NCBI GenBank assembly: GCA_000720805.1
Contig: JODI01000081.1
Location: forward strand, 1 to 35,837
Source: Streptomyces violaceoruber
GTDB taxonomy: Bacteria; Actinomycetota; Actinomycetes; Streptomycetales; Streptomycetaceae
Reading direction: 5' to 3'
Length of the DNA stretch: 35,837 nucleotides
Positions within the stretch are counted from its first letter, which is position 1. The number at the start of each line of letters is the position of its first letter. The position numbers were made by a program, and so were the translations under genes. Positions 1 through 7,280 of the stretch are shown here, in pieces. The notes under the pieces are model-generated. The model did no database searches. It was not told the DNA's origin and saw only the letters and a list, made by a program, of their open reading frames with translations.

Positions 1-114
1 GCCGGCGGTCGACCGATCTTCGAGAACAATCAGTTCATCGGCGCCCTCGCCGTCGGCGGAGGCACCCCGGCCCAGGACGACGAGGTAGCCCGCGCCGCGA
101 TGAGCGCACTCTGA
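1..114 (+). CDS. GlcG/HbpS family heme-binding-like protein, C-terminal fragment
   Basis: The window opens inside this gene. The 37 visible residues include GRPIFENNQFIGALAVGG and GTPAQDDEVARAA before a TGA stop. This is the typical ending of the GlcG/HbpS (DUF336) family: a PIF-strand, a GAIGVSGG-like turn and a final DxxVA helix. Members are small alpha/beta proteins, some of which bind heme or act as accessory proteins in glycolate or aromatic catabolism. The N-terminal part lies outside the window, so the full length and start cannot be judged. A 7-bp-stem hairpin follows the stop at 145-165. Confidence 0.7.
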   Translation, partial: AGGRPIFENNQFIGALAVGGGTPAQDDEVARAAMSAL

Positions 115-1089
115 CTCCCTGACGAGAAGGCACGCCATCCTCACCCCTGCACACCTCATGCAGGGCCGCCCGCCTCTTCATCAACGTGGCTGCGGATGCC
201 CCGTCGGCCGACGCGTCCGCAGCCGCGCATAGCCGAGATCCCAGTCCGCGCCTGCCCGCCTGCCCGGCTGCAACCGTGGCCGGCCGGCTCACCCCCAGCC
301 CGGCCACCCTGACACCTCAGTCGGCGCATCGCCGCCAGGCCCATCGCCACCACCGCTGAACGTATCGGTCGGCCAGTTCAGGACCCGCTCGACGTTCACC
401 ACTCTTCCTCGACCACGGCCAGGTCGCCGACACCTTCATCGACACCGTCGTGACCCAATGGCTCACCACCTGCAACGCACCAACACACCTCAGGACCCCC
501 AGTAGTAGTCGCCGAGAGCTCCTGACAGAGGCCAACCTGAACAACCGCGTTCAGGCGGTGATCCTCGCCTGCGAAACCGGACTCTGGACCGGTGCGCCCC
601 GAGCAGTGAGCCGCGGCCTCGAGCAACGCGTCACCGGGCGACGCCCCGTTGAGCACGGGAGTCCGCCAGGAGGGCATACGACCGCACGCTGCGCCCTGCC
701 GCGTTTGCGCTCGGGACGACATCGCGTTCGACGACCGGACCGATCACCGGTACACGCCCCGGCCAAGTCCCGGAGGAGGAGGCCGAGGAGGGCCGCTCGC
801 GCGGGCTGGACCCGTGGCGGGCACGGGGGTCACGCCCCTGCTGGAGGCCGGCTCCCGCGCTCCCGGCGGAGGCAGAAGAGACAGTGAAACCCTGGTGCCC
901 CCGGATACGTGAGGCCGTGGCGCGCTGCCGCCGAGTTGCGGATCGGTCGCGTTCGACCACGCAGCGCGCCGAAAACCCTGGACAGAGCCGAACTGATCGC
1001 GCTCTACGACCTGATGATCCAGGCATTCGTCCTACCCGGTCGTGGCCCTCGACCGGGCTGTAGCGCTGACAGTCGTGGGTGGCCGCGGC
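115..1089. other. Long stretch without a convincing gene
   Basis: Open frames exist on both strands, as expected at this GC content, but none has a good ribosome site and a recognisable protein. Two short plus-strand pieces look more protein-like than the rest: about 405-480 (FLDHGQVADTFIDTVVTQWL) and about 980-1045 (TLDRAELIALYDLMIQAF). They could be remnants of older genes. I cannot assign either. Confidence 0.4.
145..165 (+). terminator. Possible terminator hairpin after the GlcG-like gene
   Basis: CCCTGCA and TGCAGGG form a perfect 7-bp stem around a 7-nt loop, 30 bases after the stop codon. There is no U-run, which is common for actinomycete terminators. Position is the main support. 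Confidence 0.4.
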
Positions 1090-1482
1090 TCAGGCGCCGA
1101 GTGCCTGGCGCAGGATGTAGCTGTCGGCGACCTGCTGCTGGTGGGTGAGCTTGCCGTCGCGGACGGTCCACAAGTGGACGAAGCGCACCTGCACCTCCTG
1201 CCCGCCCTTGGGGGTTATCTGGTAGTGGCCACGGACGAAGACATGGCCCTCGTCGTCCGCGTAGAACTGCTCGGCTCGGGCGGAGTATGCCTCGCAATTC
1301 GATGCGAACGTACCGAAGAAGTCACGAGCCACACTCTCCCAGCCGTGGTAGATCCCGCTGTTGGGGAAGCCCGGAGTGATGTCCCACACGAGGTCGGGGG
1401 ACATGATCTCGCTGGTCACCTCCGGGGCGAGTTGCGTGTCGTACAGGCGGCGGACGAGGAGGATGTTCGCAGAGTCAGACAT
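1090..1482 (-). CDS. SnoaL-like / NTF2-fold protein
   Basis: A 130-residue protein of the SnoaL/nuclear transport factor 2 fold. It has the usual N-terminal helix (ILLVRRLYDTQLAPEV), then ISPD-like MSPDLVWDITPGFP, a GWESVARDFF helix, and the strand pair HVFVRGHYQI and VRFVHLWTVRDGKL. The family includes polyketide cyclases, small dehydratases and non-catalytic binding proteins, so the reaction is open. I chose the ATG at 1482 because GGAG lies about 8 bases upstream; a longer frame to 1533 has no such site. It is on the same strand as the ABM gene at 1827-2198, with 344 bp between, and could share promoter A at 2462-2495. Confidence 0.75.
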   Translation of the reverse strand: MSDSANILLVRRLYDTQLAPEVTSEIMSPDLVWDITPGFPNSGIYHGWESVARDFFGTFASNCEAYSARAEQFYADDEGHVFVRGHYQITPKGGQEVQVRFVHLWTVRDGKLTHQQQVADSYILRQALGA

Positions 1483-1826
1483 GGTGGATTCTCCGCACGG
1501 GGTGGTGGGGTGGACGGTGTTGGACGGCGGCACCAGAGATACGGCCTGTCTGGACGACCGCGGTCTGCCCCTCGCCGCACGCTACGACGTCGGCCGGGGC
1601 GGGCGGTGTGGCCATGACCGGATGGCAGGCCGTGGCGACGACAGGAACGGAATGAGGGCACCGTGTGCGGGGCCAACGGCAGTCCGCCCAGACCAGGTGT
1701 GCTGGCGAGATCACCCCAGCGGCCCCTCCCCGGTCGATGCCGGCCTGATCATCGGAGCGCTCCGCGAGATCCCACAACGTCTTCGACCACCGGCCGGTGC
1801 ACCGGCATGGAACCAGGTACCAGCCA
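1483..1826. other. Intergenic stretch between the two small minus-strand genes
   Basis: No frame here has a good start and a recognisable product. The gap is long for an operon, so material may have been lost between the ABM and SnoaL-like genes. No clear promoter or hairpin was seen. Confidence 0.3.
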
Positions 1827-2198
1827 TCATTCTCCTTCGCAGACGCCCTCGACAGCAGCCTTCTGGTACAGGTGCGGGTAGGCGATGGTGCCGGCGGGGT
1901 AGTTCTCCAGGTGCATGGCGAACTCCGGCGTGTCGAACGCGGCGAGCAGGTGCCCGGGAGATTTCCAGACCGCGACGTTGGTGAAGAGCCGGCTGCCGCC
2001 GATGCCGCGGTACAGCTGCACCGCGAGGAGACCCCCCGACTTCTTCATGTATTCCGCGTCGTCCGTCCAGGCGGCCAGCACCTCGTCCTCTTTGCCTTCC
2101 GGGGCGACAAACGTGTTGATGATGGTGACCGGGCCGGTCTCCTCCTTCTGCTGGCCGAGGAAAGGGCTGGACTCGTCAAGGTCGGTGAGGTGGAGCAT
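1827..2198 (-). CDS. Antibiotic biosynthesis monooxygenase (ABM) domain protein
   Basis: A 123-residue single-domain protein. The core VTIINTFVAPEGKEDEVLAA, then a YMKKSGGLLAVQLYRG stretch and FTNVAVWKSPGHLLAAFDTPEF, matches the ABM dimeric alpha/beta-barrel fold, in which the W-S/K-xxxxxAAF stretch is typical. Family members include cofactor-free quinone-forming monooxygenases and heme-degrading enzymes. The start is fixed by GGAGGAATC directly before the ATG. About 260 bp upstream is promoter A, which matches the promoters of the dioxygenase operons, so a role in the same aromatic pathway is likely. The reaction is unknown. Confidence 0.8.
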   Translation of the reverse strand: MLHLTDLDESSPFLGQQKEETGPVTIINTFVAPEGKEDEVLAAWTDDAEYMKKSGGLLAVQLYRGIGGSRLFTNVAVWKSPGHLLAAFDTPEFAMHLENYPAGTIAYPHLYQKAAVEGVCEGE

Positions 2199-2461
2199 GA
2201 TTCCTCCGTGAATATTGGCCGTGTTTCTACGAGGCCGTCGCAGTGCCGTATCAAGTGTGACGTGACTTCAAGGCCGGTGACGTCCGTGAAGTCAGCCGAG
2301 TATGCGCCTGACCACAACAGAATCCAGCTTTCGCCGGCCAGATTCGGCCAGCAAATAGGCATCAGCCCCTACGAACACAAGACAGGCAAACGGAGGTCAG
2401 CGAGGGCTGCAGGCACTCGGAGCGGCTTCTGAACAGGATGTTAAAGACAGATTACGGCACT

Positions 2462-2495
2462 GTCTATAGAATGATTTTGCATACATCCTATTCAT
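2462..2495 (-). promoter_or_regulatory. Promoter/operator A (regulon motif, facing the ABM gene)
   Basis: Read on the minus strand: GAATAG, 14 nt containing TATGC, CATTC, then TATAGAC. The same arrangement occurs at 23650-23681 and, in variants, at 2635, 23799 and 35394. TATAGA may serve as the -10 box. The pair A/E lies back to back between the ABM gene and the F420/PPOX-type gene, as B/C do in the main cluster. Confidence 0.65.
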
Positions 2496-2634
2496 CTCGG
2501 GAAGTGTTCTTGCCGCCGCCTGCACTGTGGCGATGATCCGGCCTGGAGGTGAAACGAATCACTGCCGAGCTGCCGCCGGCGCGGGCGACCCCGGTGGACA
2601 AGTGCGGCTGCCTCGGCTCTATCAATACTCAAAG

Positions 2635-2667
2635 TGAATAGTGAAAATGTGAATTATTCCATGGACG
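2635..2667 (+). promoter_or_regulatory. Promoter/operator E (regulon motif, facing the IS-split gene)
   Basis: Plus strand: GAATAG, 13 nt containing AATGT, TATTC, then CATGGACGCG. It matches site C (23799-23831) base for base at most conserved positions, including the ATGGACGCG tail and the 13-nt spacing. Downstream is the ATG at 2876 of the F420/PPOX-type gene, about 205 bp away. Confidence 0.6.
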
Positions 2668-2708
2668 CGCGTCCTACCTCAGATGTAGTCTGACCGCGCT
2701 TATCCCAT

Positions 2709-2732
2709 GGAGAGACCAGGGAGACTCTCTCC
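2709..2732. repeat. Short inverted repeat in the leader of the IS-split gene
   Basis: GGAGAG and CTCTCC flank 12 bases. It lies between promoter E and the start codon, so it could form a leader hairpin or be a protein site. Nothing further can be said. Confidence 0.3.
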
Positions 2733-2904
2733 ACATCAGGAAATCCCGATGTTGGCGCACGCCATCGACGTACCGTCCGCGAGCCCAGCGACCGCCGGCG
2801 TGGTCGGCAGTCACATTCATTTTAATTCCGGCGCATTACGCGTCCGTGGTGGCGCGGATCATTGAGGAGGTCACGATGGGCGCGTTTACTGAGAAAGAGA
2901 TTGA

Positions 2905-3773
2905 GAGTTTGTCTCACGTGGTGACAGTGCGAGCTGCGGCATGATGTCCCTTCGTGGGTGTCGATCTGTCGCAGCGGCTGGTTCCTGACGGTCTGTGGGA
3001 ACTCGTCGCCCCGTTATTGCCCTCGTTCAACTCCCGTCCGCAGGGCGGCGGGACCACACCGCGGGACGAGCGTGCCGTGTTCACGGCGGTGGTGTACGTG
3101 CTGACCAGCGGGTGCGCCTGGCGGCACCTGCCGGAGACGTTCGGGGTGTCATCCGCGACGGCACATCGACGGTTCACGGCATGGACCGAGGCGGGGCTGT
3201 GGCGCCGGTTGCACCGGGCGGTGCTGGACGAACTCGGCGCCCAGGGCGAGCTGGACTGGACCTCGGCGATCGTCGACGCCGCGTCGGTGCGGGCGAAAAG
3301 GGGGGTTCGCTGACCGGGCCGAACCCGGTCGATCGCGGCAAGAAGGGCAGCAAGCTGCACGTCCTGTCCGAGGCCCAGCGCTGGCCGTCGCCGTATCCGG
3401 CGCGAACATGCACGACAGCCTCGCTCTCAAGCCCTTGATCCGCGGCATACCCGCCATCCGCTCCCGGCGCGGCCCCCGCCGACGCCGCCCGCTCAAACTC
3501 CGCGCCGACAAGGCGTACGACTCCGCCGACCACCTCGCCTGGCCGCGTGAACGGGGACTCATCCCGCGCATCGCCCGGCCGGGCATCGAGTCCGGCGAAC
3601 GGCTCAGCCGGCACCGCTGGAAGATCGAGAGGTCCATCGCCTGGCTGTTCGGCTACCGCCGCCTCACCGTCCGATACGAGCGAAAGGGCTCCCACTTCCT
3701 CGCCTTCCTCGGCTTGGCCGCTGCCCTGACCTGCTACAAGAAACTCGCGAAACTCGCCACGTGAGACAACCTC
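2905..3773 (+). mobile_element. IS5-family (IS1031-group-like) insertion sequence, 869 bp
   Basis: The ends are 17-bp inverted repeats with one mismatch: left 2905-2921 GAGTTTGTCTCACGTGG, right (reverse complement of 3757-3773) GAGGTTGTCTCACGTGG. It is flanked by a 3-bp duplication TGA at 2902-2904 and 3774-3776, which fits the TNA target of the IS1031 group. The length and the DDE-type transposase agree. The intact ends and duplication suggest a fairly recent insertion into the F420/PPOX-type gene. Confidence 0.9.
2954..3764 (+). pseudogene. IS5-family transposase, split over three frames
   Basis: The N-terminal part (2954-3313) has the usual helix-turn-helix region (GCAWRHLPETFGVSSATAHR) and ends near the first catalytic aspartate (AIVDAASVRAK). 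The reading then moves by -1 around AAAA at about 3296, giving GGSLTGPNPVDRGKKGSKLH. This step could be programmed frameshifting. A second change near 3380 is needed to reach LAVAVSGANMHDS and the C-terminal part (to 3764) with ADKAYDS, RHRWKIERSIAWL and YERKGSHFLAF. At the second point the sequence looks as if about 7 bases were lost after the codons for SEAQ. That change is unlikely to be programmed, so this copy is probably inactive. Confidence 0.8.
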
Positions 3774-4395
3774 TGAATACCTGCGCGGGCAGCGGCTTGG
3801 CCGCCTCGCAACGGTCGGTGGTGGGGGCTCGCCCCACGTTGCCCCCGTCAGCTTTCGCCTCCACGCCGAGGCGGGGACCATCGAGGTCGGCGGCCGTCAG
3901 CTGCGCAGGTCGAAGAAGTGGCGCGACCTACAGGCAAACCCGAAAGCGGCCTTCGTCGTCGACGATTTCACCAGCCTGGACCCATGGACTCCCCGCGGGA
4001 TCGAGATCCGCGGCCGCGCCGAGTTCCACGACGAGGGCGGGGAGCGGCGCTTCTACGGCGACAACTGTGACCCCGCCTGGTTCAGCGTCGTGCCGCAGCG
4101 GATCATCAGCTGGGGGATTGAGGGGCCTGCGTTCTCAGAGGCTGGACACAGTGCCCGCTCGCTCGCAACGCCATGACTCATCGCCACGCTGGATGAAACA
4201 AGGCCGGCACGGTCCAGTCAGGCACCGACCATCATGGCCGCGACGTGCGGCCGATGCACCATCGGACCGGGCGCGGCACGAATGCGCCGATCAAGACCGC
4301 TCCGGCGCCCTACGACCGCCCGATCGCCCGGCCGCACAAGTCGCCCACGCGCTGCGGGCACTGCCGGCCGGAGGCACGGTAGAGCTCGCAGGCGG

Positions 4396-5451
4396 TCAGG
4401 CGGGCGTAGAACGTCCCGCCGGCTCGGGTGTCGCCGAGAAACCGGCGACGCTTCCGTCTTCGCTGAAGCCGAAGAAACTCACTCCCTCCTCGTTCTTCGG
4501 CAAATCGTCGGCCGCGTCCGTCCCCAGCGACACATAGATCTTCTGCGTGCTCCATTTGCTGATGTCGAGGCAGAGTTCGGCGAGCTCCTCCGGAGAGAAT
4601 GCGGCGCGGGCCTGGTCGATGAGGTCTTCCGTGAGTGTGTCCGGGCGGGTGATGAACGCATCGGTGATCCGCAGTGCGATCTTCGTCCGCTCATCGAGAT
4701 CACTTTTCTCGTAGAAGTCGACCTTGGCCGTCATGGCGTCGTCGGCACCCGCGTCTCGGGCTTCGACGAGGCGCAGTGTCTTGCAGATGCGGCAGTCATG
4801 GGTGCGGGCGCAGCGCAGACGCACCATCTCGGTGATCACCAGGTCCTGGGCTGTGCCGCGCACAACCGCGTTCTGATAGTTCTCGAGCGCCTCGTGAAGC
4901 GCCTGGAAAATCTCCTTGGACGACTCGGCCGCCGGCCGCCGGCCGGGGGCTGCGGCCGAATGACCGAGCTCGGACACCGGCCCTCCGAGCAGTGCGTGCG
5001 ATGCCACCTCGAGCCGTTGGGTGCATTCGGTGACATAGAGCGCGACAACGAAGCCGTGGACCTGTGCGCCGGTGAAATGCCGCCCGAGCCTGGCCCGGTC
5101 GGCGTCGGTTATGCCACCGACATCGATCACGAACTGCTCTGCGAAGGCGAAACAGTCCCTCTCGGACTCGGAGAAGGCTTCTGCGGTGTAGTAGTCGTCC
5201 AGCTGCGAGATCTTCGTCTCCGACAGGCCGTGCTCGCGAGCACTGATCGAGCGCCGCCGCATCCCCGGTTCGTTGCCCATGGCCGAAGCGACCCGTAGGC
5301 GAACCTGCTCCAGCAGTGTCGGCTCCACCGCTTGCCAGGCGAGTTCGTTGGCGAGGTCCAGCAGACCGACGGCTTCCGGTCTCAGCGCACGCAGGCGGTC
5401 AGGCGTCCGCCAGACACGATCGACAATGCCTTCCGGGTTGTGATCCCGCAT
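4396..5451 (-). CDS. Double-domain carboxymuconolactone decarboxylase/AhpD-like protein
   Basis: A 351-residue protein with two tandem AhpD-like alpha-helical halves. The C-terminal half keeps the redox-type motif RCARTHDCRICKTLR, with CxxC at about residues 220-223. The matching place in the N-terminal half (VRLRVASAMGNEPGMRRRS) has no cysteines. The family includes gamma-carboxymuconolactone decarboxylase and peroxidase-type AhpD proteins; the CxxC favours a redox or peroxidase-like role, but this is inference. The ATG at 5451 is preferred because AGGTGG stands 5 bases before it; a GTG at 5460 would lie inside that site. It is divergent from the LysR gene at 6050. Confidence 0.75.
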   Translation of the reverse strand: MRDHNPEGIVDRVWRTPDRLRALRPEAVGLLDLANELAWQAVEPTLLEQVRLRVASAMGNEPGMRRRSISAREHGLSETKISQLDDYYTAEAFSESERDCFAFAEQFVIDVGGITDADRARLGRHFTGAQVHGFVVALYVTECTQRLEVASHALLGGPVSELGHSAAAPGRRPAAESSKEIFQALHEALENYQNAVVRGTAQDLVITEMVRLRCARTHDCRICKTLRLVEARDAGADDAMTAKVDFYEKSDLDERTKIALRITDAFITRPDTLTEDLIDQARAAFSPEELAELCLDISKWSTQKIYVSLGTDAADDLPKNEEGVSFFGFSEDGSVAGFSATPEPAGRSTPA

Positions 5452-5639
5452 GCCAGCCACCTACTAACTTTATAGTGACTCCTGTAACTGGCGACAGTAG
5501 ATCCCACCCGAAGCGGCATGGCAAGTGCTTCGGCGGCGTAACCACCAGTCCGCCGCCACGGCGTCCCGGTGCTGCGCCGCAACCCTGAATGACCGCGAAG
5601 GCCCACGACCTGCTGAAAGCAGCGCGCCACGTTCAGCCT

Positions 5640-5862
5640 GCGTCACCCGTGTATGCGGGTCGAGCGGGAAGTAGTGCTCGACATGCTCGCCGCCGAGCCC
5701 AACGCCCTCACGGGCCAACTCGACCTGGAACAGCACGGTGTCCTCACTCCTGGCGTGATCATGGTCCGCGTCCTGCAAGGCATCCTCGCTCTGACGGCCG
5801 GCATCTGGAACAACGACAAGACCGGACAATCGGTCCACCGCTCACTGACCGCCTACGATCAC
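5640..5862 (+). pseudogene. IS982-family transposase, C-terminal remnant
   Basis: A plus-strand frame contains GQLDLEQHG, then VRVLQGILALTAGIWNNDKT and GQSVHRSLTAYDH. This closely follows the usual ending of actinomycete IS982 transposases (LALTAAIWHNDxTGxPxxRSLxAYDH). The normal stop after YDH is missing, and the N-terminal two thirds are absent. No terminal repeats were found, so the remnant is old. Confidence 0.6.
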
Positions 5863-6014
5863 TGCCCCCTCGGAACAGGTCATCCAGACCGGTCATGCCG
5901 GAAGCGCGAGCCCGAGGTCAACCGTGCCGGTCCCTCGTTGCCATCCGGCTTCTCGTCACGAGTTCCTCACGAGCGCACCGACCGCCACCGGATCCTTTCT
6001 TCTTCGGTCACCAT

Positions 6015-6034
6015 ATAGTTTGGGTGGTTCTTAT
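6015..6034 (+). promoter_or_regulatory. Possible autoregulatory site of the LysR-type gene
   Basis: ATAGTTTG, 8 nt, TTAT. Operator B reads ATAGTTTG, 8 nt, CTAT on the same strand (23660-23678). The site ends 15 bases before the ATG at 6050 and overlaps the likely promoter, a usual place for LysR autoregulation. The match is short and could be chance. Confidence 0.35.
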
Positions 6035-6049
6035 CCGGGAGGAGCATCG

Positions 6050-6934
6050 ATGGACCTGCGTCAGCTCCGGTACTTCAAGGAGGTCGTCGAGGTCGGCTCG
6101 TTCCTCGGCGCGTCAGAGCGGCTGGACACCGCCCAGCCATCGCTGTGGCGCCAGGTAAAGGCCCTCGAGAAGGAACTCGGAGTGATTCTCTTCGAGCGTT
6201 TCGGTCGGCGTGTCAAACCGACCAGTGCCGGCTTGACGCTCCTCCCGCTCGCCGAACAGGTGCTCGCCGGCGCCGACAAGCTGAAGGCGTTCGCGACGGA
6301 GCTGCAGTACGGTCGCACAGGGATCGTCACCGTCGAGTGCGCCCATCCGCACCTGCAGACCTTTCTGGCGCCGTTGATCGGCGGGTTTCATGTCCTTCGG
6401 CCCGAGGTCCAGATCGCGCTCCACGGGCTACCGGGTCTGCCCTCCATCGACCGGATCACCGATGGCGAGGCGGACCTCATCACTTCACTGCCGTTGTCGG
6501 ACCACCGGGTCGAGGGCGTCGAACTGGGCCAGGCCCGCATCGTCGTCGTGACTCCGGACGAGCATCCGTGGCGTCACCGCCCCACCGTCGACGTGACGGA
6601 GTTGGCCGGGAGGCTGGTTCTCCTCGGACCGAGCACGAGCCTGAGCCGCAGCCTCTTGGAGACATCTTTGCGGTCGCACAACATTCGGCTCGACGTCGCC
6701 TACGAGTCGCTGGACATCACCTCTCTGACGGCGCTGGCCCGGGCAGGCCTGGGTGTCGCGGTCGTGGCCGAGGACCATCTTCTCGGCGATTCCGCAGGAC
6801 GGGACTGGCCGGAGCTGTACGACGGCGAGGCCTCCATGGCCGCATCAGTATGGCTCTACTGGTCGTCAGAGCGGGCACTGAGCCCGGCTGTCGCCGAGTT
6901 CGTCGGCCATGTGGAGCAATCGCTGTCGTCCTGA
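6050..6934 (+). CDS. LysR-type transcriptional regulator
   Basis: A 294-residue protein with the N-terminal winged helix-turn-helix of the LysR family: MDLRQLRYFKEVVEVGSF, then TAQPSLWRQVKALEKELGV and LFERFGRRVKPTSAG within the first 65 residues. The rest is a periplasmic-binding-like effector domain (from about residue 90). It was started at the ATG preceded by GGGAGGAGC; upstream extensions have no such site. LysR proteins at catabolic clusters usually activate a divergent or nearby operon on binding a pathway intermediate. Its target could be the CMD-like gene or the five-site regulon. A short operator-like sequence precedes it. Confidence 0.9.
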   Translation: MDLRQLRYFKEVVEVGSFLGASERLDTAQPSLWRQVKALEKELGVILFERFGRRVKPTSAGLTLLPLAEQVLAGADKLKAFATELQYGRTGIVTVECAHPHLQTFLAPLIGGFHVLRPEVQIALHGLPGLPSIDRITDGEADLITSLPLSDHRVEGVELGQARIVVVTPDEHPWRHRPTVDVTELAGRLVLLGPSTSLSRSLLETSLRSHNIRLDVAYESLDITSLTALARAGLGVAVVAEDHLLGDSAGRDWPELYDGEASMAASVWLYWSSERALSPAVAEFVGHVEQSLSS

Positions 6935-6938
6935 CAGC

Positions 6939-6957
6939 CCCGGCTCGCGGCGCCGGG
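6939..6957 (+). terminator. Possible terminator after the LysR-type gene
   Basis: CCCGGC and GCCGGG pair around a 7-nt loop, beginning a few bases after the stop codon. There is no U-run. Confidence 0.35.
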
Positions 6958-6977
6958 TAGTCCCTGTTCGCAGAGGT

Positions 6978-7037
6978 GACGACGAGCCACTTCGCTTCGT
7001 CCAGCAGCGTGCCGTGCCGGTCGCTGCGGTGGACGAC
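6978..7037 (-). repeat. 60-bp near-repeat, copy 1
   Basis: Differs from 14941-15000 at 7 of 60 positions, in the same orientation. The minus strand of both encodes an HRSDxxGTLLxEAxxLVV stretch, so they are two fragments of one gene family. Confidence 0.6.
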
Positions 7038-7280
7038 CCGCGAGTCGTTGGCGGCGACCGCGCTGCCCGCCTGGGAGAAGGCCATATGCACGGGCACCGG
7101 CACCCGATGCGTTCCGCTCCCGGAAGAACGTCGCCGCTTTTCGACTGCTCGACCTGCTCGGCTCGGCATCATCGTCGGCCGGCGCCGACGACCGGACGGT
7201 GCCCCCGCAGCCACGGACACCGAGGTCAGCCTGTGGACCGGGGTGGGCATCAGAAGCCTCGCGCCACAGGCGTGGCGGCT

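Larger units (their letters stand above)
2876..4176 (+). pseudogene. PPOX-class F420-dependent oxidoreductase-like gene split by an IS
   Basis: The first ten codons start at 2876 after GAGGAGG and read MGAFTEKEIE. The rest resumes at 3777 and runs without a stop to TGA at 4174-4176. Removing the IS (2905-3773) and one copy of the TGA duplication restores MGAFTEKEIEYLRGQRLGRL and a protein of 142 residues, the normal length for this pyridoxamine-oxidase-fold family. Recognisable parts are RLGRLATV near the N-terminus, SKKWRDLQANPKAAFVVDD in the middle, RGIEIRGRAEF, and RIISWGIEG near the end. Such proteins usually bind F420 or flavin. Promoter E upstream suggests it belonged to the aromatic regulon before it was broken. 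Confidence 0.85.
5452..6049. other. Divergent spacer between CMD-like gene and lysR-type gene
   Basis: The 598-bp stretch contains an IS982-like transposase remnant and the promoter areas of both flanking genes. On the minus strand, CACTATAAAG about 30 bases before the CMD-like start could be a -10 box. On the plus strand, the LysR gene has the site at 6015-6034. No intact gene was found. Confidence 0.4.
6935..7280. other. Spacer with a gene fragment related to 14941-15000
   Basis: On the minus strand a frame reads VPVPVHMAFSQAG, then SRVVHRSDRHGTLLDEAKWL. The same DNA appears with 7 mismatches in 60 at 14941-15000, where it encodes VAHRSDLDGTLLREAERLVV. This is a remnant of a gene I do not recognise. 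The rest of the spacer shows nothing. Confidence 0.4.

Noticed and set aside
2750..2866. A 38-codon open frame starting MLAHAIDVPSAS as a leader peptide
   Set aside because: It has no ribosome site of note and no regulatory codon run; it may be coincidence.
5924..6049. A 42-residue extension of the LysR protein
   Set aside because: The residues are not LysR-like, and GGGAGGAGC directly precedes the ATG at 6050.
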